A stretch of DNA of 64,000 nt from Novosphingobium sp. Chol11 (GCF_945870625.1 NZ_CAMBTS010000004.1:1-64000); one strand, 5' to 3'; positions 24,921 through 37,219 are shown, counted from the stretch's first letter. Made by a program: numbers and translations. The notes: generated by a model not told the origin, from the letters alone.

Positions 24921-25574
24921 TTACACTATGCTTTGCCCCGTCTTGGCCCAATCTGCAAGAAAGCCCTCGATGCCCTTTTCGGTCAGCACATGCTTGAACA
25001 GGCCCTTGATCACGGCGGGCGGCGCGGTGATCACATCCGCACCGATCTTTGCGCTTTCAAGCACATGCACGCCGTGGCGGATCGAGGCGACGAGGATTTC
25101 TGTGGCGAAGGCATAGTTGTCGTAGATCAGGCGGATGTCGCGGATGAGGTCCATCCCGTCGAACCCGTTGTCATCATGGCGGCCAACGAACGGCGAGACG
25201 AACGTCGCGCCAGCTTTCGCGGCGAGCAGCGCCTGGTTGGCCGAAAAGCACAGCGTGACATTGACCATCGTGCCATCGCCCGTCAGCTTATTGCAGGTCT
25301 TGAGCCCGTCGATCGTCAGCGGCACCTTGATGCACACATTGTCGGCGATCCGCCTCAGGATTTCGGCCTCGCGCATCATCCCTTCGTGATCGAGCGCGAT
25401 CACTTCGGCCGAGACCGGGCCGTGGGTGAGATCGCAGATTTCGCGCGTAACCTCCATGAAATCGCGGCCCGATTTGGCGATCAGCGAAGGATTGGTGGTC
25501 ACTCCATCGAGCAGCCCGGTGGCGGCCATTTCGGCGATTTCAGCGGTGTCGGCAGTATCGACGAAGAATTTCAT
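24921..25574 (-). CDS. Transaldolase / fructose-6-phosphate aldolase (TalC type)
   Basis: This 217-residue protein is of the small transaldolase subfamily (TalC/FSA). The Schiff-base Lys83 is in [38 protein letters not shown] and SPFVGRHDD match the family. It transfers or cleaves three-carbon units in the pentose phosphate pathway; transaldolase versus aldolase activity cannot be separated here. It is divergent from priA, with a nine-copy tandem repeat in the shared promoter region. It leads a run of minus-strand genes (cobT, two nitroreductases, cysS). Confidence 0.9.
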   Translation of the reverse strand: MKFFVDTADTAEIAEMAATGLLDGVTTNPSLIAKSGRDFMEVTREICDLTHGPVSAEVIALDHEGMMREAEILRRIADNVCIKVPLTIDGLKTCNKLTGDGTMVNVTLCFSANQALLAAKAGATFVSPFVGRHDDNGFDGMDLIRDIRLIYDNYAFATEILVASIRHGVHVLESAKIGADVITAPPAVIKGLFKHVLTEKGIEGFLADWAKTGQSIV

Positions 25575-25645
25575 GACGCGCTCTCTCCAAGCCCGTTCGG
25601 GGCGATTCCCATGGGGCTATAAGCAGTCGGGGCCGCGCTGTCAGT

Positions 25646-25767
25646 CCCCTGCATTTGGCCCCTGCATTCGGCCCCTGCATTCGGCCCCTGCATTTGGCCC
25701 CCTGCATTTAGCCCCCTGCATTTGGCCCCCTGCATTTGGCCCCCTGCATTTGGCCCCCTGCATTAGG
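25646..25767. repeat. Nine-copy 13/14-bp minisatellite
   Basis: Nine head-to-tail copies of a CCCC(C)TGCATTTGG unit fill 122 bases. The first four copies are 13 bp, with four Cs, and the last five are 14 bp, with five Cs. Copies differ only by T/C at one position and single end changes. The array sits in the 247-base region between the divergent transaldolase and priA genes. It has no unique spacers, so it is not a CRISPR array. Confidence 0.95.
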
Positions 25768-25821
25768 CCCCCGCCGCGCAGCGCCTTTCCTTTGCGCGGC
25801 CGCCGCACTAGCGAGGGTGCG

Positions 25822-27987
25822 ATGAACCGCGTTCGCTGCCTCGTCTTCAATGCCGCGCTGGGCGCGCTCGATTACCGCGTGCCCGAGGGGATGGAGGTGA
25901 CGCCGGGCAGCGTGGTCCTGGCCCCGCTCGGGCCGCGCCAGATCGTGGCGGTGGTGTGGGACGATGGCCGCCTGCCCGGCGCGGAAGTGGCCGCCGCCAA
26001 GCTGCGCCCGCTGCTGGCGGTGCTGCCCGTGCCGCCGCTGCCCGCGCCGCTGCGGCGGCTGGCCGAATGGTGCGCGGACTATTACCTCGCCCCACTCGGC
26101 TCGGTGGCGCGCATGGCTATGTCGAGCAGCGCGGCGCTGCGCGGCGGGGGGACCGTGACCGAATACCGGCTGACCGGGCAGGAGCCGCCGCGCCTCACCC
26201 CGCAGCGCCTGCAGGCGATGGACCTGATCGGCGGCGAGCAAGGCTCGATCCGCGAACTGGCCGAAATCGCGGGCGTTTCCGAAGGCGTGCTGCGCGGGAT
26301 GGCCAATGCCGGCCTGTTGGAGCCGGTGCTGGTCGACAGCGACCGGCCCTACCCCGCGCCCGATCCGCGCTTTGCCGAGCCGCAGCTTTCCGCGCTGCAG
26401 GCCGAGGCAGCAGCGACGATGGTAGGCGCGGTCAAGGCCCGCGCATTCCGCACTTTCCTGCTCGATGGCGTGACCGGATCGGGCAAGACCGAGGTTTACT
26501 GCGAAGCCATCGCCGCCGCCATCGAGGCAGGCGGGCAAGTGCTCGTGCTGCTGCCCGAAATCGCGCTGACGGCGGCGTTCCTGGCGCGGTTCGAGGCGCG
26601 CTTTGGGGCAGAGCCGGTCCTCTGGCATTCGGGGCTCAAGGCCTCCGAGCGGCGGCGCGCGTGGCGGCAGGTGGCGTTTGGCGGCGCGCGGGTGGTGGTC
26701 GGCGCGCGTTCGGCGCTGTTCCTGCCCTTCCCGGCCCTCGCCTTGATCGTGGTCGACGAGGCGCACGAAGTTTCGTTCAAGCAGGATGACGGGGTGCGCT
26801 ACAATGCGCGCGATGTGGCGGTGATGCGCGCGCGGTTCGAAGGCGCGCCGATCATTCTGGCGAGCGCCACCCCCGCGCTCGAAAGCCTCCAGATGGCCGA
26901 GATGGGCCGCTATGAACGGCTGGTGCTGCCCGACCGGTTCGGCGGCGCGCGGTTGCCCGAAATCCGCGTGATCGATCTGCGCGAGGAGCAGCCCCCGCGC
27001 GGGCGCTGGCTCGCGCCGCCTTTGGTCGAGGCGCTGAAGGACCGGCTGGCCAAAGGCGAGCAGAGCCTGCTGTTTCTCAACCGGCGCGGCTATGCCCCGC
27101 TCACGCTGTGCCGCCACTGCGGGTTTCGCTTCAAATGCCCCAATTGCTCGGCCTGGCTGGTCGAGCACCGCCTCTCGCGGCGGCTGGCCTGCCACCACTG
27201 CGGCCACGAAGTGCCGCCGCCGCCGACGTGCCCCGAATGCGGCGAGCCCGATTGCCTCGTCGCCTGCGGCCCCGGCGTCGAGCGGATCGCCGACGAGGTC
27301 GCCGAAATCCTGCCCGGTGCGCGCGTGGCGCTGGTGACATCGGACACACTGACCAGCGCGGCCAAGGCGGCGGAATTTGTCGCCCAGGCCGAAAGCGGCG
27401 CGATCGACGTGATCGTGGGCACGCAGCTCGTCACCAAGGGCTTCCACTTTCCCGAACTGACGCTTGTCGGCGTGGTCGATGCCGATATGGGACTGGAGGG
27501 CGGCGATCTGCGCGCCGCCGAGCGCACCTATCAGCAGATCGCGCAAGTCGCCGGGCGCGCCGGGCGCGGGGCCAAGCCGGGCGAAGTGTTGATCCAGACG
27601 CGCCATCCCGCCGCCGCCGTGATCGCCGCGCTCGCCAGCGGCACGCGCGACGCGTTCTATGCCGCCGAGACCGAAGCGCGGCGCGAGGCGGGAGCGCCGC
27701 CGTTCGGCCGCTGGGCCGCGATCATCGTCTCGAGCGAGGACGAGGCCGAAGCGCGCGACGCCGCGCGCGCCATCGGCGGCACCCGGCCCGAATTGCCCGA
27801 TGTCATGGTGCTCGGCCCCGCCCCTGCCCCGCTTTCGCTGCTGCGCGGCCGCTTCCGCTACCGCCTCCTGATCAACGCGCGCCGCTCCGCCGAAGTGCAA
27901 GCGATCATCCGCGACTGGCTGGGCGAGCTGACCTTCCCGCCCGGCGTGCGCGTGGCGGTGGATATCGATCCCTATTCGTTTGTTTAA
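25822..27987 (+). CDS. priA: Primosomal protein N' (PriA helicase)
   Basis: This 721-residue replication-restart helicase binds stalled forks and reloads the replisome. Domains in order: an N-terminal 3'-end-binding region, then a helicase core with Walker A GVTGSGKTEVY and DEAH in VVDEAHEVSF. A zinc-binding insert follows with CRHCGFRFKCPNC, CHHCG and CPECGEPDC, and finally QVAGRAGRG. ATG 25822 gives MNRVRCLVFNAALGALDYRVP, the expected N-terminus. The much longer open frame upstream runs through the tandem repeat and is spurious. Confidence 0.95.
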   Translation: MNRVRCLVFNAALGALDYRVPEGMEVTPGSVVLAPLGPRQIVAVVWDDGRLPGAEVAAAKLRPLLAVLPVPPLPAPLRRLAEWCADYYLAPLGSVARMAMSSSAALRGGGTVTEYRLTGQEPPRLTPQRLQAMDLIGGEQGSIRELAEIAGVSEGVLRGMANAGLLEPVLVDSDRPYPAPDPRFAEPQLSALQAEAAATMVGAVKARAFRTFLLDGVTGSGKTEVYCEAIAAAIEAGGQVLVLLPEIALTAAFLARFEARFGAEPVLWHSGLKASERRRAWRQVAFGGARVVVGARSALFLPFPALALIVVDEAHEVSFKQDDGVRYNARDVAVMRARFEGAPIILASATPALESLQMAEMGRYERLVLPDRFGGARLPEIRVIDLREEQPPRGRWLAPPLVEALKDRLAKGEQSLLFLNRRGYAPLTLCRHCGFRFKCPNCSAWLVEHRLSRRLACHHCGHEVPPPPTCPECGEPDCLVACGPGVERIADEVAEILPGARVALVTSDTLTSAAKAAEFVAQAESGAIDVIVGTQLVTKGFHFPELTLVGVVDADMGLEGGDLRAAERTYQQIAQVAGRAGRGAKPGEVLIQTRHPAAAVIAALASGTRDAFYAAETEARREAGAPPFGRWAAIIVSSEDEAEARDAARAIGGTRPELPDVMVLGPAPAPLSLLRGRFRYRLLINARRSAEVQAIIRDWLGELTFPPGVRVAVDIDPYSFV

Positions 27988-27989
27988 AA

Positions 27990-28012
27990 TCAGTTCGGGA
28001 GGCCCGAGCTGA
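27990..28012 (+). terminator. Hairpin after priA
   Basis: TCAGTTCGGG and CCCGAGCTGA pair over 10 bp (one G-T wobble) around an AGG loop, two bases after the priA stop codon. No T tract follows. Confidence 0.5.
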
Positions 28013-28144
28013 TAAGGGATAACCCCATATTATCCAGAGCGGTTTTTGAAGCATGACAACATAGAAGGCAAACCGCGCGCTGCCCTATCGGCGGTTGGTC
28101 GGCGGTTGGAATTGCGCACAGATTCATGTTGTAGGACGAGACTC

Positions 28145-29902
28145 ATGGCAATTTTTGGGAACCTGAAAATAAAGACAGTGGCGTTGGTAGGTAGCCTCCT
28201 CCTGGCCGGAGCGGCGGTCGGCAGCGCAGCCATGGTGCTGACAGCCACACAAGCGCTGGGCAGTCGCCTGGCCTATTCGGCCGAGAATACCGTACCCAGC
28301 CTTCAACTCCTGGGCAATGTGCGCACCACAATGATCGAAGCACGGCTCTCTTTGAACAAGCAGGTCATCTCATCCAGCGAGCCAGAACTACGCCAGTACA
28401 GGGAAACCACAGCCAAGCAAATCGGCACCGTGGATGCCGCTTTGGTTACGTACCGCTCAATGGTATCCGATGACGCCGAGCGAGTCATTTATGACAAGGT
28501 CCTATCCCGGTGGGCCGACTAAAAGACCGCGGCAATCAAGATTTCTCGGATCCCCCTGACACAGCGCGCTGAAGCGGCTGCGCAGGCAGTAGCGCTTGCC
28601 CCGACCGGCAATGCCGCAGTCGGTGCGTTGAACGAAGATATTGCCTCCAACGTGCAGCTGTCGAAGACCGCAAACGCCGAAGCAAAAGCGGCCGTCGGCA
28701 CCTTCAAATTTCTCTCTATCACGCTGATCCTATTCTCGCTCGCCTTGGCAGCAGGCATCGTGCTGCTGTTTCGGCACCGCTTGTCGGCGCCGCTCACCAA
28801 GCTCATCGACGCCATGCAGGAAATAGCTGGCGGCAACATCGACCACGCCATCCCCGGCGAGGACCTGACCGATGAAGTCGGCGATATCGGACGGGCGCTG
28901 GCGTCCATCAAGCTCAGCGTGGCGGCCCGCAGCGCCGCCGATGCTGAAAGCCAGATGGCGGTTCAACGCAAAGTGGTTGGCGCGCTTGGCGAAGGCCTAT
29001 CCGCGCTGAAAGCCGGTCGCTTGACCGCATCGATCAATGAACCCTTCCCCGGCGAGTATGAGCGGCTCCGCGCCGATTTCAACGATGCCCTGGCCACCAC
29101 AGCAGATCTCATCCGACAATTGGCAGATACGGCGCACAGCGTGAGCAATGGGGCCAATGAAATTTCATCCGCCGCCAGCGATCTGGCCATGCGCACCGAA
29201 CGTCAGGCTTCAAGCCTCGCGGAATCATCTGCGGCGGTGCGCAATTTGAACAAGTCGGCCAGCGGCACAGCCAAGACGGCGACCGACGCCAACGCTCTGG
29301 CCCGGAGCGCGCAAAACAGCGCCAACGGCGGCGGCGATTCGATGACCCAGACAGTCGCGGCGATGAACCAGATCGCCGAATCGAGCCGCCGCATGGAAGA
29401 AATTGTCGGCATTATCGAAGGGCTCGCGTTCCAGACCAATCTGCTTGCACTGAACGCGGGCGTCGAGGCCGCGCGTGCAGGCGAAGCCGGACGGGGCTTT
29501 GCCGTTGTCGCAACCGAAGTCCGCGCGCTGGCGCAGCGCAGCACGGATGCAGCCAAGGATATCGGCAGCATCATCCAGTCAAGCGGCCGCGATGTGGTGC
29601 AAGGCGTTACCATGATCGGCCAGACACAGACCGCGCTGACGGAAATCGTCGCCAGCACGCAGGAATTGTCCGAAATGATCGAGAGCATAGCGGTTGCCGC
29701 GCGCGATCAATCGGCGACGATCACGCAGGTGAGTTCAGTGGTGGAAGACATGGATCGTTCGACCCAGCAAAACGCCGCACTCGTCGAGCAGTCCTCCGCC
29801 GCAGCACGCTCGCTGCTTAATCAAGCCGGGGCGATGAACGAACTGGTTGGTCGCTTCGAATACGAAGCCACGGGTTATGGACAAATGCGCCGGGCTGCAT
29901 GA
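28145..29902 (+). pseudogene. Methyl-accepting chemotaxis protein broken by an in-frame stop
   Basis: One frame runs from ATG 28145 to TGA 29902 and would encode a 585-residue chemoreceptor, but TAA at 28520-28522 interrupts it after WAD. The N-terminal part (125 residues) has a membrane segment and the start of a four-helix-bundle sensor. The remainder, in the same frame, has the second membrane segment (LSITLILFSLALAAGIVLLF), a HAMP domain and a full signalling domain with the conserved hairpin tip region (GIIEGLAFQTNLLALNAGVEAARAGEAGRGFAVVA). The family has a Tyr-Lys-type sequence at the break, so Tyr to stop is the likely event. A sequencing error is the main alternative. ATG 28628 could restart a receptor lacking most of the sensor. 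Confidence 0.8.
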
Positions 29903-29917
29903 CCGCCACGTTGCATA

Positions 29918-29939
29918 GGGGGGCTGCGCAAGCTCCCCC
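29918..29939 (+). terminator. G-rich hairpin at end of chemoreceptor locus
   Basis: GGGGG-GCT and AGC-T-CCCCC pair with a one-base bulge around a short GCGCA loop, 16 bases after the chemoreceptor stop and ending next to the stop codon of the convergent ferritin-like gene. It may serve both genes. Confidence 0.45.
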
Positions 29940-29940
29940 T

Positions 29941-30459
29941 TCACCCCTCCAGCGCAGAATCCAGCAGCGCCGCTGCCGCTAGCAAGCGGTTGCCGTGGTC
30001 GGTTTCTTCCTTGCCGTTGGCGCGGAAGAGCGCAGCGGCTTCGGCGTTGCCGATGCTCGCGGCCCAACCTTCGTAGAGCGCTTCGCCCGCGAATTCGGCA
30101 TCGGCCAGTTTGCGCAATGCCGCCGGGGTGAGTTCGGCGAGCGGGAACGCGCCGCCGGCGAGGTAGGGGTTGTTCTGAGCGGCGGGCGGCGCGAACTCTT
30201 CGCCGGTCAGCGCCTTCAGCGCGGCGGCGGCGCGGGTCGCGTGGAGGAATTCCTCATCGCCATTGGCGACGAGCAGATCGGCCACCGCCGGGTTGTCGCT
30301 TTGCGCGGCAGAGGCGCGGTAAAGCTCCTTGCTCGCTGCCTCGACCAGCACCATGACCTTGATGTCCAGCGCGGTCGGCGCGGTGACTTTGCCGATATGG
30401 GCGAAAGCTTCGCCAATGGTCTGCGGCATGGCAGGGTCGAGCGCGAGGGTGGTGGTCAT
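29941..30459 (-). CDS. Ferritin-like domain protein
   Basis: This 172-residue protein looks like a ferritin-like/rubrerythrin-type four-helix bundle. Candidate di-iron carboxylate and His motifs are spaced along it: EAASKELYRAS, DEEFLHA, EFAGEALYEGW and KEETDHGN. It lacks the C-terminal rubredoxin domain. The start is ATG 30459 (MTTTLALD), with GGGAG upstream. It probably handles iron or peroxide stress, but this is inference from the fold-like pattern. Confidence 0.65.
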   Translation of the reverse strand: MTTTLALDPAMPQTIGEAFAHIGKVTAPTALDIKVMVLVEAASKELYRASAAQSDNPAVADLLVANGDEEFLHATRAAAALKALTGEEFAPPAAQNNPYLAGGAFPLAELTPAALRKLADAEFAGEALYEGWAASIGNAEAAALFRANGKEETDHGNRLLAAAALLDSALEG

Positions 30460-30589
30460 GGCTGGTTCTCCCGGGGGGTAATGCGATTGATCTTGGAGGG
30501 TATAGCAGCGGCGGCGCGGTGTTAAGGGGGAATGAGGGGGCTGGCGGCGTGCTTGACCGCACGAGGCCCCAGCCTTCGCCGAGGGCCGG

Positions 30590-31621
30590 TTAAGGCCTTT
30601 CCCGCGCCAAGAGCTCTTGCTTGATGGCGAGACCCCAGGCGTAGCCGCCGAGGCTGCCATCGGTGCGGATCACCCGGTGGCAGGGGATGAGGACCGAGAC
30701 GTGGTTCGCCCCGTTGGCGCTGCCCGCCGGACGCACCGCGCCCGGATTGCCGACAGCGGCGGCGAGCTGGGCATAGGTGCGTGTCTCCCCGCGCGGGATG
30801 CGGCGCAACTCGCGCCAGATTGCTTCCTGAAACGCGGTGCCTTTGACGTCGATCGGAATATGCGCGAAATCGCCGGGCGTTTCGACTGCGGCAACGACTT
30901 GGCCGAGCAATACCTCGAACTCCGCGCCGCCTTCGATCAGTTCGGCATTCGGAAAGCGCTGGCGAATCGCGCTGCCGTCTTCGCCGAACGAGAGGCGGCA
31001 AACGCCCGTGTCGGTCGCGGCGACGAGCATTTTGCCGAGCGTTGTGGGCACCGTCGCCCAGCGGATCGTGACCCCGCGCCCGCCCTGCGCCCACGCCGAG
31101 GGGCTCATGCCAAGCCGCCCCCCTTCACTTGCGCCCATGGCAGCATAGAAGCGCGAGGGGCCGGAAAAGCCGGCATCATAGATGGCATCGGTCACGCGGG
31201 CGGTCTCCGTAAGGGCTTGAACAGTGCGCTCGGCACGCAGCGCGCGGGCATAGGCGGCGGGCGACAGGCCGGTATGGCGGGTGAACACGCGCTGGAAGTG
31301 CGCGGGGCTATAGCCGGTCTCCTGCGCCAGCGCGCCCAGCGCCAGCGGCTGTTCTGCAGACTTGATCGCAGCGATGGCGGCCAGCACGGCGCGCTCATCG
31401 CGCGACACATCATCGGGCGAGCAACGCTGGCAGGCGCGCAGGCCAGCATCGCGGGCACGCGCGCCATCGGCGAAGAAGCGCACGTTCTCGCGCCGGGGAT
31501 GCCGCGCAGAACACGACGGGCGGCAATAGATGCCGGTGGTCAGCACGCCGGTGACAAAGCGGCCATCAAAGGCGCGGTCGCGCGCGCAGACAGCCGCCCA
31601 TGCTTCTTCATCGCTCATCAT
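30590..31621 (-). CDS. ada: Bifunctional Ada DNA methyltransferase / regulator
   Basis: This 343-residue Ada protein repairs alkylated DNA and activates the adaptive response. The N-terminal zinc domain holds Cys33, Cys37, Cys64 and Cys67 (GIYCRPSC and RACQRC), one of which accepts methyl groups from phosphotriesters. An AraC-type HTH follows (ALGALAQETGYSPAHFQRVFTRHTG). The C-terminal O6-methylguanine methyltransferase domain has the acceptor Cys314 in IPCHRV. All domains are complete. ATG 31621 is used (GGAG 7 bases upstream); ATG 31618 is the alternative. Confidence 0.95.
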   Translation of the reverse strand: MMSDEEAWAAVCARDRAFDGRFVTGVLTTGIYCRPSCSARHPRRENVRFFADGARARDAGLRACQRCSPDDVSRDERAVLAAIAAIKSAEQPLALGALAQETGYSPAHFQRVFTRHTGLSPAAYARALRAERTVQALTETARVTDAIYDAGFSGPSRFYAAMGASEGGRLGMSPSAWAQGGRGVTIRWATVPTTLGKMLVAATDTGVCRLSFGEDGSAIRQRFPNAELIEGGAEFEVLLGQVVAAVETPGDFAHIPIDVKGTAFQEAIWRELRRIPRGETRTYAQLAAAVGNPGAVRPAGSANGANHVSVLIPCHRVIRTDGSLGGYAWGLAIKQELLARERP

Positions 31622-31888
31622 ATCGCGTCTCCATGTTCCTTTCACCAAGCTTTGCCCTTAGCCGCTGCGCTTGCCATCCCGCGCCATGCGCTCAAAGCAA
31701 ATCTTCGGGAACGCGGCTCGCCGGGCACCTTTCCGCACCCGCGAACGCGCGAAACCACAGCACTGAAAACTGGCGTCTTGTAATGCGGCGGCTACGTTGC
31801 TAACCGCGCCCCGATTGCGGGCTGCTGTGACTTTGTGCACAGCACCATGGCCTGCTTGAATTATCCTTGGTGAAGGGAACTTTGACGC

Positions 31889-32443
31889 GTGGAGATTTCC
31901 GGCGGGATTACGGCCAGCTTGGCAGGACGCTATGCTTCGGCGCTCTATGATCTTGCGCTGGCGCATGGCAGTGTGGCCGTGGTCGAGAGCGATCTTGAAA
32001 CGCTGGCCAGCGCCATCCGCGGGTCGGATGATCTGGCCGGGCTGATCCGCAACCCCGAAGTGCGCCGCGAAGATTCGGCCAAGGCCATCGCCGCTATCGC
32101 CCAGCTGCTCGGTCTTTCGCCGCTCACTGGCAATTTTCTCGGCGTGCTCGCCGCCAACCGCCGCCTTGCCTCGCTGCCCGATATGGCGCGCGCCTTTGCC
32201 GCGATTGCCGCAGCAGAGCGCGGCGAAGTGAGCGCGACCGTGACCAGCGCGCATCCGCTCGACGCCGCTCAGATCGACGCGCTCGCGGCAAAGCTCAAAG
32301 CGCTCGAAGGCAGCGATGTGAAACTCAATGCCGTAGTCGATCCGGCGATTCTGGGCGGTCTGGTGGTCCAGATCGGCAGCCGCATGATCGACAGCTCGAT
32401 CCGCACCCGTCTCAATTCGCTCGCCCAGGCCATGAAAGGCTAA
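31889..32443 (+). CDS. atpH: ATP synthase F1 subunit delta
   Basis: This 184-residue delta subunit (OSCP) links F1 to the peripheral stalk. [15 protein letters not shown] near the N-terminus and the C-terminal [34 protein letters not shown] block are diagnostic. The start is GTG 31889, with AAGGGAA about 9 bases upstream. It is the first gene of the F1 operon; the F0 genes are not in the window, as is usual in alphaproteobacteria. Repressor-type regulation is not visible. Confidence 0.95.
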   Translation: MEISGGITASLAGRYASALYDLALAHGSVAVVESDLETLASAIRGSDDLAGLIRNPEVRREDSAKAIAAIAQLLGLSPLTGNFLGVLAANRRLASLPDMARAFAAIAAAERGEVSATVTSAHPLDAAQIDALAAKLKALEGSDVKLNAVVDPAILGGLVVQIGSRMIDSSIRTRLNSLAQAMKG

Positions 32444-34027
<1,584 letters not shown>

Positions 34028-34038
34028 ATTTTGGATTG

Positions 34039-34067
34039 CGTCGTCCCGGCACTTGCCCGGGATGACG
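34039..34067. repeat. Palindromic hairpin between atpA and atpG
   Basis: CGTCGTCCCGG and CCGGGATGACG form an 11-bp stem (one G-T wobble) around a 7-base loop, in the 56-base spacer. The sequence resembles the dispersed CGTCATCCCGG-type repeats of sphingomonads. In an operon spacer it could protect or attenuate the message. Confidence 0.7.
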
Positions 34068-34083
34068 GTTTGAGGGAGCCGTC

Positions 34084-34956
34084 ATGGCCTCGCTGAAGGA
34101 ACTCAAAGGGCGGATCAACTCGGTCAAATCGACCCAGAAGATCACCAAGGCCAAGCAGATGGTCGCGGCGGCCAAGCTGCGCAAGGCGCAGGCGGCGGCG
34201 GAAGCCGCGCGTCCCTATGGCATCCGCATGGCCGCCGTGATGGGCAGCCTTGCCTCCAAAGTGGCAGGCCAGGACAACGCGCCGCTGCTGATGCGCGGCA
34301 CCGGGTCGAGCCAGCGCCATCTGCTGGTTGTCGTCAACACCGACAAGGGCCTGTGCGGCGGTCTAAATTCGAACATCATCAAGGAAGCGAAGATTCAGGC
34401 GCGCGCGCTGATTGCGGCGGGCAAGGATGTGTCGTTCTACCTCGTGGGCAAGAAGGGCCGCGCGCCGATCAAGCGCGAATATCCCGATCTCAAAGCGGAT
34501 GGCTTCGACACCAGCACCGTGCGCACGCCCGGCTTCGAGGAAGCTGGCGCGATTGCCCGCGAGCTGATCGCGCTGTTCGAAGGCGGCAAGTTCGATGTCG
34601 CGCACCTGATCGCGCCCAAGTTCAAATCAGCGCTGGCGCAAGACCCGGTGACCGCGCAGCTGATCCCGGTCCCCGCCCCGGTCGCTGCGAACGACAGCGG
34701 CGCTGTTGTCGATTACGAGCCGAGCGAAGCGGAAATCCTCGAAGGCCTGCTGCCGCGCTACGTCACCACCCAAATCTTCGGCGCGCTGCTCGAACGCGAA
34801 GCATCTGAACAGGGCGCTTCGATGACCGCGATGGACAACGCCACCCGCAACGCGGGCGAACTGATCCAGAAGCTGACCATCCAGTACAACCGCAGCCGTC
34901 AGGCCGCGATCACGACGGAGCTGATCGAGATCATCGCAGGCGCAGAGGCTCTGTAA
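34084..34956 (+). CDS. atpG: ATP synthase F1 subunit gamma
   Basis: This 290-residue gamma subunit is the rotary shaft of F1. The N-terminal helix ([36 protein letters not shown]) and the C-terminal helix ([38 protein letters not shown]) that enter the alpha-beta ring are clearly conserved. It follows atpA after a hairpin spacer. Its stop codon overlaps the start of a DUF4259 gene (TAATG). Confidence 0.98.
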   Translation: MASLKELKGRINSVKSTQKITKAKQMVAAAKLRKAQAAAEAARPYGIRMAAVMGSLASKVAGQDNAPLLMRGTGSSQRHLLVVVNTDKGLCGGLNSNIIKEAKIQARALIAAGKDVSFYLVGKKGRAPIKREYPDLKADGFDTSTVRTPGFEEAGAIARELIALFEGGKFDVAHLIAPKFKSALAQDPVTAQLIPVPAPVAANDSGAVVDYEPSEAEILEGLLPRYVTTQIFGALLEREASEQGASMTAMDNATRNAGELIQKLTIQYNRSRQAAITTELIEIIAGAEAL

Positions 34957-35339
34957 TGGGTGCTTGGGGCGTCCAGTTCACCGAGAACGATGGTGCGCTC
35001 GATTTCCTTGGCGAAATCGGGGAGTCGCGCGATTGGGCCGACGTGGAAGCATGCCTGACCGATTTTATCGATAGCGGCGGGTACGACGACGCCGATCAGG
35101 CGTTTGCAGCAAGCGAATTGGTCGCGGCGGCGCTGGGCAACCCCTCCCCGCATCTGGATGCAGAGCTGGCCGCTTGGGCAGCGGAGCACGCCGAGCGCGC
35201 TGCCGCATTTGCTTCGAAAGCCAAGCAAGCGGCTGACCTGATCGCAACCAGCAGTGAATTGAACGAACTTTGGGCTGAAACCGATGAGTATGCCGATTGG
35301 CAGGCGTCGGTCGATGATCTCGAGCGCCGCCTCGGCTGA
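34956..35339 (+). CDS. DUF4259 family protein inside atp operon
   Basis: This 127-residue protein begins [21 protein letters not shown], the hallmark N-terminus of DUF4259, a family of unknown function. It is acidic, with many Ala, Asp and Glu, and no membrane segments or signal peptide. Its ATG overlaps the atpG stop codon by one base, so translation is coupled, and atpD starts 30 bases after its end. It is therefore embedded in the F1 operon as a sixth cistron. Nothing shows whether it acts on ATP synthase or is a passenger. Confidence 0.8.
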   Translation: MGAWGVQFTENDGALDFLGEIGESRDWADVEACLTDFIDSGGYDDADQAFAASELVAAALGNPSPHLDAELAAWAAEHAERAAAFASKAKQAADLIATSSELNELWAETDEYADWQASVDDLERRLG

Positions 35340-36842
<1,503 letters not shown>

Positions 36843-36854
36843 TTTGAACCGAAG

Positions 36855-36949
36855 CCCCTCCCGCACGCGGGAGGGGTTTGGGGTGGGCCTGCCGCAAACG
36901 CAGCGCTCCGCCCCGGCCCACCCCCGGCCCCTCCCGCACACGGGAGGGG
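36855..36949. repeat. Double-hairpin repeat between atpD and atpC
   Basis: Two hairpins fill the 119-base spacer: CCCCTCCCGC/GCGGGAGGGG (36855-36876) and CCCCTCCCG/CGGGAGGGG (36928-36949). The latter is preceded by CCCACCCCCGG (36917-36927), and the facing inner arms are also complementary. The 21-base arm at 36917-36937 is identical to one arm of the repeat at 45738-45828, so these are members of one dispersed family. Confidence 0.8.
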
Positions 36950-36961
36950 GGAGAAGCTGAA

Positions 36962-37219
36962 ATGTCGCTACACTTCGAACTCGTTACCCCCGCCCGCCTT
37001 GTCCGCTCGGAAGATGTTTACATGGTCGTCGTGCCCGGTGCGGAGGGCGAGTTTGGCGTGCTCGAAGGCCATGCGCCGGTCATGTCGATCATCAAGGACG
37101 GCGCGCTCAAGGTCTATCGCAGCGCGGGTGCAGCGCCTGAGGAGATCATGGTCGAAGGCGGCTTTGCCGAAGTCGGCGACAAGGGTCTGACTGTGCTGGC
37201 CGAGCGCGTCGTCGGCTGA
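36962..37219 (+). CDS. atpC: ATP synthase F1 subunit epsilon
   Basis: This 85-residue epsilon subunit has the N-terminal beta-sandwich only ([40 protein letters not shown]). The usual C-terminal helical hairpin that inhibits ATP hydrolysis is absent, as in other short alphaproteobacterial epsilons. Start ATG 36962 lies right after the repeat, with GGGGGAGAAG as ribosome-binding site, partly contributed by the repeat itself. A strong terminator follows. Confidence 0.95.
   Translation: MSLHFELVTPARLVRSEDVYMVVVPGAEGEFGVLEGHAPVMSIIKDGALKVYRSAGAAPEEIMVEGGFAEVGDKGLTVLAERVVG

Noticed and set aside
25646-25767. Possible CRISPR array
   Set aside because: The units are contiguous, with no unique spacers, and no cas genes are present.
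25426-25821. A long N-terminal extension of PriA through the tandem repeat
   Set aside because: Known PriA begins at the MNRVRCLVF methionine at 25822. The extension just reads GC-rich repeat units.
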